From positions 1-53,781 of the forward strand of contig JAJXWF010000003.1 in NCBI GenBank assembly GCA_021781735.1: DNA of 53,781 nt, given 5' to 3'. A program made the position numbers and the translations under genes. Within the stretch, counting starts at the first letter, position 1. Every line of letters begins with the position of its first letter. Origin of the DNA: Actinomycetes bacterium (GTDB lineage: Bacteria > Actinomycetota > Actinomycetes > Propionibacteriales > Propionibacteriaceae). A model generated the notes under the pieces. The model saw only the letters and a list, made by a program, of their open reading frames with translations. It did not search any database and was not told the DNA's origin. Positions 16,890 to 24,317 of the stretch are shown one piece after another.

Positions 16890-17235
16890 GTGCTACCTGT
16901 CACGCTGGTCTGCGGCCTGCTCCTCTCCTCCTAGGCGGGGCATGGCGGGAGCGCGCGAGAGCGGCTTCGGTGCGCTGTTCGTCGGCGTCACCGGACCGCC
17001 CGCGGCGCTCGTGTCCGCTCTGCTCACCACCGGGATCGCCGCCGTCGCCAGCTGGGTTGCTCGCGGTCCTCAGGGGACCGTCGGCTATGCCGTCGCCGCG
17101 CTGGTCGCGCTGGCGGCATCCGAGGGCTGGAGGTCACATTTCGCCCGGCGTCTCGGCGGTCTGACCGGCGACACCTTCGGCTCCCTCATTGAGATGACCC
17201 AGGCGGTCTTCTGGGTGCTGGTGGCGCTGCTCTAG
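16890..17235 (+). pseudogene. cobS: 3' fragment of cobS (adenosylcobinamide-GDP ribazoletransferase)
   Basis: CobS is the membrane enzyme that joins the lower ligand to adenosylcobinamide-GDP in B12 synthesis. Only its C-terminal part is here: the frame reads SRWSAACSSPPRRGMAGARE, then GFGALFVGVTGPPAALVSAL with a membrane segment, and RRLGGLTGDTFGSLIEMTQ, the highly conserved CobS end. The first half of the gene, with the DDGLAD-like substrate motifs, is missing; upstream sequence changes abruptly to the hsdM end at 16889. An ATG at 16943 could start a short product, but it could not be a working CobS. The fragment sits just upstream of the cobalamin riboswitch of bluB-cobT. Confidence 0.75.
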
Positions 17236-17254
17236 CCATGCCACCTGTGCTTTA

Positions 17255-17420
17255 CTGGCCAGGCACTTCGACGGCAGTGGAGGAAGCCGGTGGGAATCCG
17301 GCACGGTCCCGCCACTGTGACCGGGGAGAGACCCCACGAGGCCACGACCGCTGAGCGGTCGGAAGGCCGGGGCGACGCTGATCCGGGAGTCAGGACACTC
17401 AGGCCGTCGTCCCTTTGGCG
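17255..17420 (+). promoter_or_regulatory. Cobalamin riboswitch
   Basis: The leader of the next gene holds the cobalamin riboswitch signature: GTGGGAATCCGGCACGGTCC followed by CGCCACTGTGACCGG (about 17290-17325; the B12-box-like core), and at the 3' side GTCAGGACACTCAGGCCGTC (about 17389-17408). Its place directly before a B12 lower-ligand gene fits. It should lower expression of bluB-cobT when adenosylcobalamin is plentiful. Exact borders were not determined. Confidence 0.92.
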
Positions 17421-17454
17421 CGGGGCGTGGACACCCCGAGGAAGGCCGGCCCCC

Positions 17455-19224
17455 ATGCCCGGTGACGACTCCGACTCCTTACGGCCCCTTGCTGCCGCCC
17501 CCGCGTTCTCCGCTCCTGAGCGGTCCGCCGTGCACCGCGCGATCCACGAGCGGCGGGACCTGCGCACGGGTTTCCTCCCCGATCCAGTGCCCGACGATGT
17601 CCTGGTCAGGCTGCTGGCGGCCGCACACGTCGGCCCCAGTGTCGGGTTCTGCCAGCCGTGGGACTTCCTGCTGATCCGTAACCCGGAGACCAGGGCCAGG
17701 GTCCGTGATCTCGCCTATCTCCAGCGCGGCCGCTTCGCGAGCGAACTTCCGGGGGCGCGGGGTAGGGCGTTCCGCGACCTGAAGATCGAGGCCATCCTCG
17801 AGACCCCGGTCAACATCGCGGTCACCTCCGACCGCACTCGCGGGGGACGTCACGTCATCGGCCGACACGGGGTCCCGCAGATGTCCGCCTTCTCGACCGC
17901 CTGCGCGGTGCAGAACCTGTGGCTCGCCGCACGCGCGGAGGGCATCGGGGTCGGGTGGGTGAGCTTCTTCGACGAGACCGAGATCTCGGGGCTCCTCGGT
18001 CTTCCGGACCATCTCGACCTGGTCGCCTACCTCTGCGTGGGCTACGTCACCGGCTTCCCGGACGCCCCCGGGCTCGAGACGGTCGGATGGGCCAAACGCA
18101 GGCCACTGAGTTGGGCCGTCCACCACGAGGTCTGGGAGCAGCGAGGCATGCCCGGTGACACGTCGAGCACGGTTCTCGAGGAGACTCTGCGGGCCATCGA
18201 GCCCCTCGACTCCGAGGCCGTCAGCCAGGCGCGGGAGCGTCAGTCACAGCTGACGAAGCCGCCGGGCTCGCTCGGTGTCCTTGAGGACGTGTCGGTCAAA
18301 CTGGCCGGGATGGCCGGAACCTGCCCGCCACCGCTTCCCGAGCCGGCCGTTGTCCTGGTGTTCGCAGCCGACCACGGCGTGCACGCGCAGGGCGTGAGCC
18401 CCTGGCCGCAGGAGGTGACGGTGCAGATGGTCGGCAACTTCCTCGCCGGTGGTGCCGTGGTCAATACCCTGGCTTCCCGGGCCGGGGTCGAAGTGTCCGT
18501 CGTCGACGTGGGAGTCGCCTCCGACGTACCGGCAGCCCCCGGCCTGCTGTCGCGGAAGGTGCGCCGGGGCACGGCCGACATGACCGTCGAACCGGCCATG
18601 ACCCGCGCCGAGGCGGTGCGGGCCGTCGAGACGGGCATCGAACTGGCGCGCGACATGGTCGCGGCGGGCAACCGCTGCCTGCTCGCGGGCGACATGGGCA
18701 TCGCCAACACAACCGCCTCGGCGGCGCTCATCTCGGTGTTCACCGGACGCGAGCCAGCCGCCGTGACGGGCTATGGAACGGGCATCGATGAGGACACCTG
18801 GACGCGCAAGGTGGCCGTCATCGACAGGGCACTCGCCCTGCACCGGCCCGACCCCGCCGACCCCATCGGAGCGCTCGCGGCCCTCGGTGGGCTGGAGCAC
18901 GCCGCCACGGTGGGCCTGATCCTCGGCGGTGCCGCGCTGCACGTCCCCGTCGTGCTTGACGGGGTGATCTCGGCGGCTGCCGCGCTGGTCGCCGCGGCAC
19001 TGGCCCCGGACGCCACAGACTGGCTCATCGCCGGGCATGTATCCGACGAGCCGGGGGCGAGGGTGGCCCTGGAAGTCCTCGGTCTGGTGCCCCTCCTCGA
19101 CCTAGGAATGCGCCTCGGGGAGGGCTCGGGAGCCGTGCTCGCCCACCCGATCGTCGTCGCCGCGGCCCAGGTGTTGCAGGACGTGGCGACCTTCGACACG
19201 GCGGGGGTGTCGGAGAAGGACTAG
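17455..19224 (+). CDS. bluB-cobT: BluB-CobT fusion: DMB synthase and DMB phosphoribosyltransferase
   Basis: A 589-residue bifunctional enzyme for the lower ligand of vitamin B12. Residues about 1-225 are BluB, a flavin-destroying nitroreductase-fold enzyme that makes 5,6-dimethylbenzimidazole from FMNH2 (RRDLRTGFLPDPVPDDVLVR, GPSVGFCQPWDFLLI). Residues about 235-589 are CobT, which attaches ribose phosphate from nicotinate mononucleotide to it: LTKPPGSLGVLEDV, FAADHGVHAQGVSPWPQEV and GMRLGEGSGAVLA with the catalytic Glu at about 556. Such fusions are known from Propionibacterium freudenreichii. The start is ATG 17455, eight bases after GAGGAAGG; the frame is open further upstream but that is riboswitch. 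Other cob genes are absent from the window except the cobS fragment. Confidence 0.95.
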   Translation: MPGDDSDSLRPLAAAPAFSAPERSAVHRAIHERRDLRTGFLPDPVPDDVLVRLLAAAHVGPSVGFCQPWDFLLIRNPETRARVRDLAYLQRGRFASELPGARGRAFRDLKIEAILETPVNIAVTSDRTRGGRHVIGRHGVPQMSAFSTACAVQNLWLAARAEGIGVGWVSFFDETEISGLLGLPDHLDLVAYLCVGYVTGFPDAPGLETVGWAKRRPLSWAVHHEVWEQRGMPGDTSSTVLEETLRAIEPLDSEAVSQARERQSQLTKPPGSLGVLEDVSVKLAGMAGTCPPPLPEPAVVLVFAADHGVHAQGVSPWPQEVTVQMVGNFLAGGAVVNTLASRAGVEVSVVDVGVASDVPAAPGLLSRKVRRGTADMTVEPAMTRAEAVRAVETGIELARDMVAAGNRCLLAGDMGIANTTASAALISVFTGREPAAVTGYGTGIDEDTWTRKVAVIDRALALHRPDPADPIGALAALGGLEHAATVGLILGGAALHVPVVLDGVISAAAALVAAALAPDATDWLIAGHVSDEPGARVALEVLGLVPLLDLGMRLGEGSGAVLAHPIVVAAAQVLQDVATFDTAGVSEKD

Positions 19225-19276
19225 GCCCCGGTGGACGACCAATCGGTCGATGTTGTCGGCGCGCAACTATGGGGTC

Positions 19277-19621
19277 ATGACGACGACATGTCCGATGACA
19301 GTTGATGGCACTGGGGCGAGCGTTTGTAGGGTCGCGGCGATCCTTGTCCGAGCCACATCTCTGGTGGATGCCGACGATGTGATGGCCGATGATCTGGCGG
19401 CGTGTTTCGAGCTGGCTGGCCTGTACGCGGCGGCCCTGGCCCTGACTGGTGGCGGCCCGATCCCCAGCGAGGACGACTCGGGCGTCGCCCAGTGGGGTTC
19501 CGTAGGCGACTGCCTGGACGCGGCGGTCGCTGAGACGACCACCTGGGATCTGGGTGTTCTCGACGAGCCTGAGGCGGCGGAGTTCGTGATCCGGCTCGGC
19601 GACCTGGCCCGTACCCGATGA
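19277..19621 (+). CDS. Second copy of the small uncharacterised protein
   Basis: A 114-residue homologue of the gene at 10597, sharing FELAGLY-AALALTGG-PIP, WDLGVL-EPEAAEFVIRLGD and the same CTATGGGGTCATGA start context. The first 20 residues differ (MTTTCPMTVDGTGASVCRV). It lies 52 bases after bluB-cobT and overlaps by ATGA with the truncated sigma-like gene behind it. It lacks the LexA box that lies near the first copy. No function can be given; it may be a leftover of a duplication, although its own frame is intact. Confidence 0.65.
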   Translation: MTTTCPMTVDGTGASVCRVAAILVRATSLVDADDVMADDLAACFELAGLYAAALALTGGGPIPSEDDSGVAQWGSVGDCLDAAVAETTTWDLGVLDEPEAAEFVIRLGDLARTR

Positions 19622-19866
19622 GCTACAGCGACTTGCGCCGCCAGGCGTTGGCGATCGTGAATTCACCCGACCCGCTGCCAGTGTTGGCGTGGGCCGACGC
19701 CGGACGGGCTGCCGCCGCTCGGCTGCGGGAGCTCGCCGTCGAGGATCGGGCCATCGACAGGGTTCGCTGGACGGCTGCTGCTGTCACCGGGATGTGTGAC
19801 CGGTCGATCGGCTTGACCGGTCCGACGGCTGAGCGGACAGCATCGAGCAGAATCTGCCCAAAGTGA
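19618..19866 (+). pseudogene. Truncated second copy of the sigma-like protein gene
   Basis: The 82-residue frame starts MSYSDLRRQALAIVNSPDPL and follows the N-terminus of the 610-residue protein at 10941 for about 60 residues (ADAGRAAAARLRELAVEDRA, TAAAVTGM), then diverges and stops at TGA 19864. The sigma-like C-terminal regions are absent. It is therefore the 5' stump of a duplicate gene. A perfect 7-base inverted repeat CCTGATG/CATCAGG (19867-19890) directly follows the stop. Confidence 0.75.
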
Positions 19867-19890
19867 CCTGATGCTGGCGCCGCCATCAGG
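19867..19890. terminator. Hairpin after the truncated module copy
   Basis: CCTGATG and CATCAGG flank a 10-base GC-rich loop just after the stop codon. No T-run follows, so termination is uncertain. The rest of the interval to 20138 (about 250 bases) shows no gene, RNA or repeat that I can support. Confidence 0.3.
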
Positions 19891-20138
19891 CCCGTGTGGG
19901 ACGAGCACCACGCGCGGGACAAGTCGGGTCAGGCAGCTCGGCGTCCGGGGGATCGCGACGTCCCTGGCGTCTGTCTATTGCGAGCCGACATGGGCAGATG
20001 CGCGCGGTGACAAGCAGACCGGCACCAATCCGTGGTGCAGAAGGTGTGTGCCACATCGGAGGGTAGTGACGACGGGCAAGACCAGACTCCTCGACCACTC
20101 TCAAACCGTGCCCTCCGCGCGCTGAGCGTCAGGCTGCA

Positions 20139-20519
20139 TCACCAGGTGCCCGAGGCGACCGTCACCGAGCGCAGGAACTTCTGCAGTGAGCCGAGCGCTT
20201 CGGAACGGACCGTGTAGTGGGCCCATCGTCCTCGTTGCTCGCGGGTGATGATTCCGGCGTCGACGAGCTTCTTGAGGTGGTGGCTGAGGGTTGGTTGGCT
20301 GATACCGAGTTGGGCGGGCAGGTGGCAGGCGCATACGGTCCCGCCGGGGACGGCGGCCAGGTAGTCGACCAGCCGGACCCTGGTGGGATCGGCCAGGGCC
20401 TTGAGCAGGTCGGCGACTACCGTCGCCGGGCCAGTGTCCATCAGGGTCACTCCAGCCACGGCATCGCAGCCGTCGCCTTCGTGTTGAAGGACCGGCAGTC
20501 GCACGGGAAGCTCACTCAT
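20139..20519 (-). CDS. arsR: ArsR-family arsenic-responsive repressor
   Basis: A 126-residue winged-helix repressor of the ArsR/SmtB family. LLKALADPTRVRLVDYLAAV is the usual first helix pair, TVCACHLP carries the metalloid-binding cysteine pair of ArsR proteins, and the recognition helix is ISQPTLSHHLKKLVDAGII. The start ATG at 20519 lies one base after the arsA stop, so it is the last gene of an arsD-arsA-arsR operon; arsR more often comes first. It would release DNA on binding arsenite. Likely targets are the inverted repeats at 22754-22769 and 22824-22841. Confidence 0.92.
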   Translation of the reverse strand: MSELPVRLPVLQHEGDGCDAVAGVTLMDTGPATVVADLLKALADPTRVRLVDYLAAVPGGTVCACHLPAQLGISQPTLSHHLKKLVDAGIITREQRGRWAHYTVRSEALGSLQKFLRSVTVASGTW

Positions 20520-20520
20520 G

Positions 20521-22284
20521 TCACACCGGCTGCAGGGCTCGCCCGAGGTCGGCCAGCCGGTCGTGGCCGACTGGCGCCTCGGCTTGGAGCGGGACGAGCG
20601 CCACCCGCGCCGCCTGATGAGCAACGGCGGCGAGCTGGTCGGCCTCGTTGGCGGCGCGACGCCGCAGCATCGGGCTGCCGGTGCCGGTGCCGGTGAGTGT
20701 CTGGTTGACCACCCAGCACCAGGGATGAATGTCGGCGCGTTCGAGGTCGGCCTGGAGTTGGCCGGCTTCCAGCACCGGGGTCGTCTCCGGCAGGGTGACG
20801 ATAATCACCTTGGTGTAGCCCGGGTCCTGTAGTCGCATCATCGGGGTGGTGAAGTGCATCCCGGCAGCCATGTTGCGGACGATCTCGCGATGGTACGAGC
20901 CGGTGGCATCCATCAGCAGCAGGGTGTGCCCAGTGGGCGCGGTGTCGATGACGACGAACCGTTGAGCAGCCTCCGCCACCGCCAGCGAGAAGGCCTGGAA
21001 GACGGCGACCTCCTCCGTGCAGGGTGAGAGCAGGTCCTCGGCGAGGGCCGCGCGACCGTCGTCGTCCAAGTTCGCCCCCTTGGTGGCCATCACCCGGTCA
21101 CGGTAGTCGCGGGTGGCCTGGTCGGGGTCGATCCGCGACACCGTGATCTCGCCGGTGTCGCCGCCGAGGGCGTCGGCCAGGTGCGCGGCCGGGTCAGTGG
21201 TGGTCAGGTGCACGCTCTTGCCACGGGCGGCGAGCGCGGTGGCGATGGCGGCCGCGATCGTCGTCTTGCCGACCCCGCCCTTGCCCATGCACATGATCAG
21301 GCCGTGATCGGCTGCGGCGAGGTCGTCGACCACCGAGGCCAGGTCAGGCAACGCCGTCACCGGCGGGGGCGGCGGCACATCCGCGCTCGCGTCCATCGGC
21401 CGAGGCGGAGCCAGCAGGGTGCTCAGTGCCTCGACCCCGACGATGTTGTGGTCGACGAGCGCGACTCTGTCTGTCCGAAGGCCGGCCAGTTCGGCGGGCA
21501 GGTCGTTCAGCGTGGCGGCCTCGCGGCGGCGGATGGCGTCGGCCAGTGCATCGGACACCTGCTCGTCGGGCAGCAGCCCGTTGATCACCAGGTGGGTGGC
21601 GCCAATACCGGTCGCGGCGAGCTCGGCACTGGTGCGGGCGGCTTCGCCGAGGCTGGACGGGTCAGGGCGGGCAACCAACACCAGCCGGGTGCGGGTGGGG
21701 TCGGCGAGGGCGGACAGCGCGGCAGCGTAGCTGGCCCTGGTCTTCTCCAGGCCGGACATCGGCCCGAGGCAGGAGGCATCGCCGCGGCCGTCGTTGAGGA
21801 ACGAGGTCCACTCGCCGGGCAGTTGCAGCAACCGCACCGTGTGGCCGGTGGGGGCCGTATCGAACACGACGTGGTCGTAGCCGCTGGTGTCGTGATCGTC
21901 GGACAGCAGCGAGGTGAACTCGTTGAATGAGGCGATCTCGGTGGTGCACGAACCGGACAACTGCTCGGTCACCGACGCCAGGTCGGCCGCCGACAGCAGG
22001 TTCCGGACCGGGGCGAGCGTGCGCTCGCGGTAGCTCTCGGCCGCCTGTTCGGGGTCGATCTCCAGCGCGTCCAGTCCCAGCACACCCTGCACCGGGGTGA
22101 TCCGGTAGCCGATGTCGTGACCGAAGACCTGTCCCACATTGGACGCCGGGTCGGTGGACACGAGCAGCACCCGCCGACCCGACTCGGCGAGCTGAACGGC
22201 GGTCGCGCAGGCCAGACTGGTCTTGCCGACACCGCCCTTGCCGGTGAAGAAGATGAACCGCGGGACGCCGGTCAGCAACTGCAT
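20521..22284 (-). CDS. arsA: Arsenite-translocating ATPase ArsA
   Basis: ArsA energises arsenite export together with a membrane pump. The 587-residue protein has the two-half architecture of the family: A1 with FFTGKGGVGKTS near the N-terminus and DTAPTGHTVRLLQLPGEW, A2 with CMGKGGVGKTT at about 333-343 and DTAPTGHTLLLMDATGSY. The A1 half also has the switch segment STDPASNVGQVF. The ATG at 22284, five bases after the arsD stop, is chosen; an upstream in-frame ATG at 22332 would overlap arsD. No arsB or acr3 pump gene is visible in the window, so the pump must be encoded elsewhere. Confidence 0.95.
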   Translation of the reverse strand: MQLLTGVPRFIFFTGKGGVGKTSLACATAVQLAESGRRVLLVSTDPASNVGQVFGHDIGYRITPVQGVLGLDALEIDPEQAAESYRERTLAPVRNLLSAADLASVTEQLSGSCTTEIASFNEFTSLLSDDHDTSGYDHVVFDTAPTGHTVRLLQLPGEWTSFLNDGRGDASCLGPMSGLEKTRASYAAALSALADPTRTRLVLVARPDPSSLGEAARTSAELAATGIGATHLVINGLLPDEQVSDALADAIRRREAATLNDLPAELAGLRTDRVALVDHNIVGVEALSTLLAPPRPMDASADVPPPPPVTALPDLASVVDDLAAADHGLIMCMGKGGVGKTTIAAAIATALAARGKSVHLTTTDPAAHLADALGGDTGEITVSRIDPDQATRDYRDRVMATKGANLDDDGRAALAEDLLSPCTEEVAVFQAFSLAVAEAAQRFVVIDTAPTGHTLLLMDATGSYHREIVRNMAAGMHFTTPMMRLQDPGYTKVIIVTLPETTPVLEAGQLQADLERADIHPWCWVVNQTLTGTGTGSPMLRRRAANEADQLAAVAHQAARVALVPLQAEAPVGHDRLADLGRALQPV

Positions 22285-22289
22285 GATGC

Positions 22290-22679
22290 TCACCGGCCGC
22301 AGCAACCGCTGCTGGAGGAGCCGCCGCAGCACGACGAGCTCGTGGACGCCAGGGGCAACGTGGTGGTGGGCGCGGGGGCCACACCGGCGAACCGGGCGAG
22401 TTCGTCACGGCTCGGGTAGCGCCCGGTGAGCACGGTCAGGTCATCGACCAGCACCAGCGGGAGACCCTCCACGCCGGCCGCCTGGACGAACTGGAGCGCC
22501 ACCGGCGACTCGGAGAACGCGACCGGGTCCTGAGCCAGGTTGGCGCGGACTACGTCGGCGCCGCGGGCGGTCGCCCAGTACACGTCGGCGGTGAAATCGA
22601 CCAGCCGCTGGTCGACGTCGGTTCCGCACACCCCGGTGTTGCAGCACAGCGGCCCCTCGAACACCCGGATCTTCGGCAT
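22290..22679 (-). CDS. arsD: Arsenite metallochaperone ArsD
   Basis: ArsD hands arsenite to ArsA. The 129-residue product starts MPKIRVFEGPLCCNTGVCG with the essential Cys12-Cys13 and Cys18 (family numbering; visible as LCCNTGVCG), and ends SSSCCGGSSSSGCCGR with two further vicinal cysteine pairs, as in plasmid ArsD proteins. The ATG at 22679 follows GAGTTTCC; the frame is open further upstream but nothing there is conserved. It is the first gene of the minus-strand ars operon and lies divergent to the regulator-phosphatase fusion. Confidence 0.94.
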   Translation of the reverse strand: MPKIRVFEGPLCCNTGVCGTDVDQRLVDFTADVYWATARGADVVRANLAQDPVAFSESPVALQFVQAAGVEGLPLVLVDDLTVLTGRYPSRDELARFAGVAPAPTTTLPLASTSSSCCGGSSSSGCCGR

Positions 22680-22753
22680 CGGAAACTCCTCATCGGCGAA
22701 GCGACACGGGCACCACATCGATGCCCATCGATTCGAACATCCTGCACCGCCAT

Positions 22754-22769
22754 ATTGACGATTGTCAAT
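22754..22769. promoter_or_regulatory. Candidate ArsR operator, arsD side
   Basis: ATTGAC-GATT-GTCAAT is a perfect 6-base inverted repeat with four-base spacer, in the divergent region between arsD and the ArsR-phosphatase fusion. ArsR-type regulators bind such AT-rich dyads. It lies 75 bases upstream of arsD. Confidence 0.6.
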
Positions 22770-22823
22770 GCGCACATACCCCTCCGAACGGTTGACGAGC
22801 CGACTGAGGTACGCGAGCATTTA

Positions 22824-22841
22824 CCTCAACCATGATTGAGG
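22824..22841. promoter_or_regulatory. Candidate ArsR operator, fusion-gene side
   Basis: CCTCAA-CCATGA-TTGAGG is a perfect 6-base inverted repeat, 46 bases before the GTG start of the fusion gene. It differs from the dyad at 22754, so the two may be read by the two different ArsR proteins of this cluster. Confidence 0.5.
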
Positions 22842-22887
22842 CAATCGGGGAGTTGAGCTCCCCCCGGAGCTATGGAGGGGGTCGGGC

Positions 22888-23544
22888 GTGGATGTGCTGC
22901 GTGCGCATCAGGCGCTCTCGGATCCGACGCGGCTGGGCATCGCCCAGGCGCTGCTCACCCACGATCTCTCCCCCGGCGAGGTCGGCGAGCAGTGGGAGCT
23001 GTCCACCAGCCTGGTTGCCCACCATGTCGGCGTCCTGACCACCGCGGGGCTGATAGTGCGGAGGCGCGGTGAGCACGACGCCCGCAGAAGCTACTTGTCG
23101 CTGCGCCGGGACGATCCCGAGGTGGCCCCACTGGTGGCTGTGGGCGTGGACCCGGGGCCGGCGCCGCGGCGGGTCGCGTTCGTGTGCACCCGCAACTCGG
23201 CTCGTTCCAAGCTCGCCGCCGCACACTGGCGACGCATCAGTCGCATCCCCGCGGTGGACGCCGGCACCGCTCCCGCGCCCGCACCGAACCCGATGACCCT
23301 CCGCATCGCCGAGCGCCGCGGCCTCCCCATCGACCCGACCACCCGCGACGTCGCATCCTTGGCAGACGACGACCTGGTGATCGTCGTCTGCGACCACGCT
23401 CACGAGCAGTGGCAGCCGGGAATCCCCAGACTGCACTGGTCGGTGTCCGACCCGGTCGCCAGCAGCGCCGCGTCCGCCTTCGACACCGCCTGCGACGAGC
23501 TCGAGGCCCGAGTCACCACCCTGAACCGCCAGGTGAGCCAGTAG
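22888..23544 (+). CDS. ArsR-type regulator fused to a low-molecular-weight phosphatase/ArsC-like domain
   Basis: A 218-residue two-domain protein. Residues 1-75 are an ArsR-like winged helix (ALSDPTRLGIAQALLTHDLS, STSLVAHHVGVLTTAGLIV). Residues about 90-215 have the fold of low-molecular-weight tyrosine phosphatases and thioredoxin-type arsenate reductases: the P-loop FVCTRNSARSKLAAAHW (C-x5-R) and the late Asp in VVCDHAHEQW. Unlike the ArsC next door it lacks the extra CPFYPG-type cysteine segment, so the domain could be a phosphatase or an arsenate-sensing module. The N-terminal domain lacks the CVC-type arsenite site. The start is GTG 22888 after GGAGGGGG. It is divergent from arsD and followed after 48 bases by arsC. 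Confidence 0.88.
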   Translation: MDVLRAHQALSDPTRLGIAQALLTHDLSPGEVGEQWELSTSLVAHHVGVLTTAGLIVRRRGEHDARRSYLSLRRDDPEVAPLVAVGVDPGPAPRRVAFVCTRNSARSKLAAAHWRRISRIPAVDAGTAPAPAPNPMTLRIAERRGLPIDPTTRDVASLADDDLVIVVCDHAHEQWQPGIPRLHWSVSDPVASSAASAFDTACDELEARVTTLNRQVSQ

Positions 23545-23592
23545 TCCCTCTCACGCCCGACGGAACCACCCCGACCGAACAGGACACCGATC

Positions 23593-24021
23593 ATGATCGA
23601 CACTACCCCGCGCCCATCCGTGCTGTTCGTCTGCGTACACAACGCCGGCCGTTCGCAGATGGCCGCCGCCTACGCCACCCACCTGTCCGCAGGAGCCGTC
23701 GAGGTCCGCTCCGCGGGATCCGCACCGGCCGAGTCCATCAACCCCGCCGTACGCGAGGCCATGCTCGAAGAAGGCATCGACATCTCCGCCGAGAAGCCGA
23801 AGATCCTCACCACCGAGGCCGTGCAGGCCTCCGACGTCGTGATCACCATGGGCTGCGGCGACACCTGCCCCTTCTACCCAGGCAAGCGCTACCTCGACTG
23901 GACCCTCGACGACCCCGCCGGCCAAGGCGTTGGAGCGGTCCGCCCGATCCGCGACGAGATCAAGCGCCGCGTGACCGTCCTCCTCGAAGAGCTCGGCGTC
24001 CCGACAGTGGACCTGCACTGA
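23593..24021 (+). CDS. arsC: Arsenate reductase ArsC (low-molecular-weight phosphatase family)
   Basis: ArsC reduces arsenate to arsenite, which ArsDA and a pump then remove. The 142-residue product has the P-loop FVCVHNAGRSQMAAA (Cys14 to Arg20) and a second redox cysteine region MGCGDTCPFYPGKRYLDW typical of thioredoxin- or mycothiol-linked enzymes. The start ATG 23593 follows a gene gap of 48 bases and is probably cotranscribed with the fusion gene upstream. Downstream, 24060-24085 has a short hairpin CTGCG/CGCAG with a T-run in its loop, not a convincing terminator. Confidence 0.95.
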   Translation: MIDTTPRPSVLFVCVHNAGRSQMAAAYATHLSAGAVEVRSAGSAPAESINPAVREAMLEEGIDISAEKPKILTTEAVQASDVVITMGCGDTCPFYPGKRYLDWTLDDPAGQGVGAVRPIRDEIKRRVTVLLEELGVPTVDLH

Positions 24022-24172
24022 CCGCCGACCGGCGTGACTTGACCGGTTCGGCGAATTCCATTCTGCGGAGTCGCTTTTCGCAGAGTCTGGACTCGGACCT
24101 CCCCCAGGTGCTCTCCTTGCAGTGCCTTTGCTGGGTGGTGCGGGATGAGTTCGCTCTACCGCTGGGGCAGCG

Positions 24173-24248
24173 GCGATAGCAAGCTAATAGATAGGGTGCC
24201 CCTAATGCCCTTCGGGCCTTGCGCTATCGCGCCGGTGAGGGGCACCCT
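24173..24248 (+). other. Candidate origin of transfer (oriT)
   Basis: Interleaved inverted repeats lie just upstream of the mobilisation genes: GCGATAGC (24173-24180) with GCTATCGC (24223-24230), and the 11-base perfect pair AGGGTGCCCCT (24193-24203) with AGGGGCACCCT (24238-24248). Between them sits the small hairpin GCCCTTCGGGC (24208-24218). Such repeat clusters directly before mobC-relaxase genes are typical of oriT. The nick site was not identified. The interval 24022-24317 contains nothing else that I recognise. Confidence 0.65.
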
Positions 24249-24317
24249 GGGAGTGGGTCGCGCTGGGCGTTGGACGCGCGACCCACCGAGAGATGGTGGC
24301 AAAGAGGGGGCGCCCAG

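Noticed and set aside
19886-20104. Minus-strand 72-codon frame before arsR
   Set aside because: Arg/Pro-rich without motif or good start; typical chance frame in GC-rich DNA.
24060-24085. CTGCG/CGCAG hairpin after arsC
   Set aside because: Short stem with the T-run inside the loop rather than after it; too weak for a terminator call.
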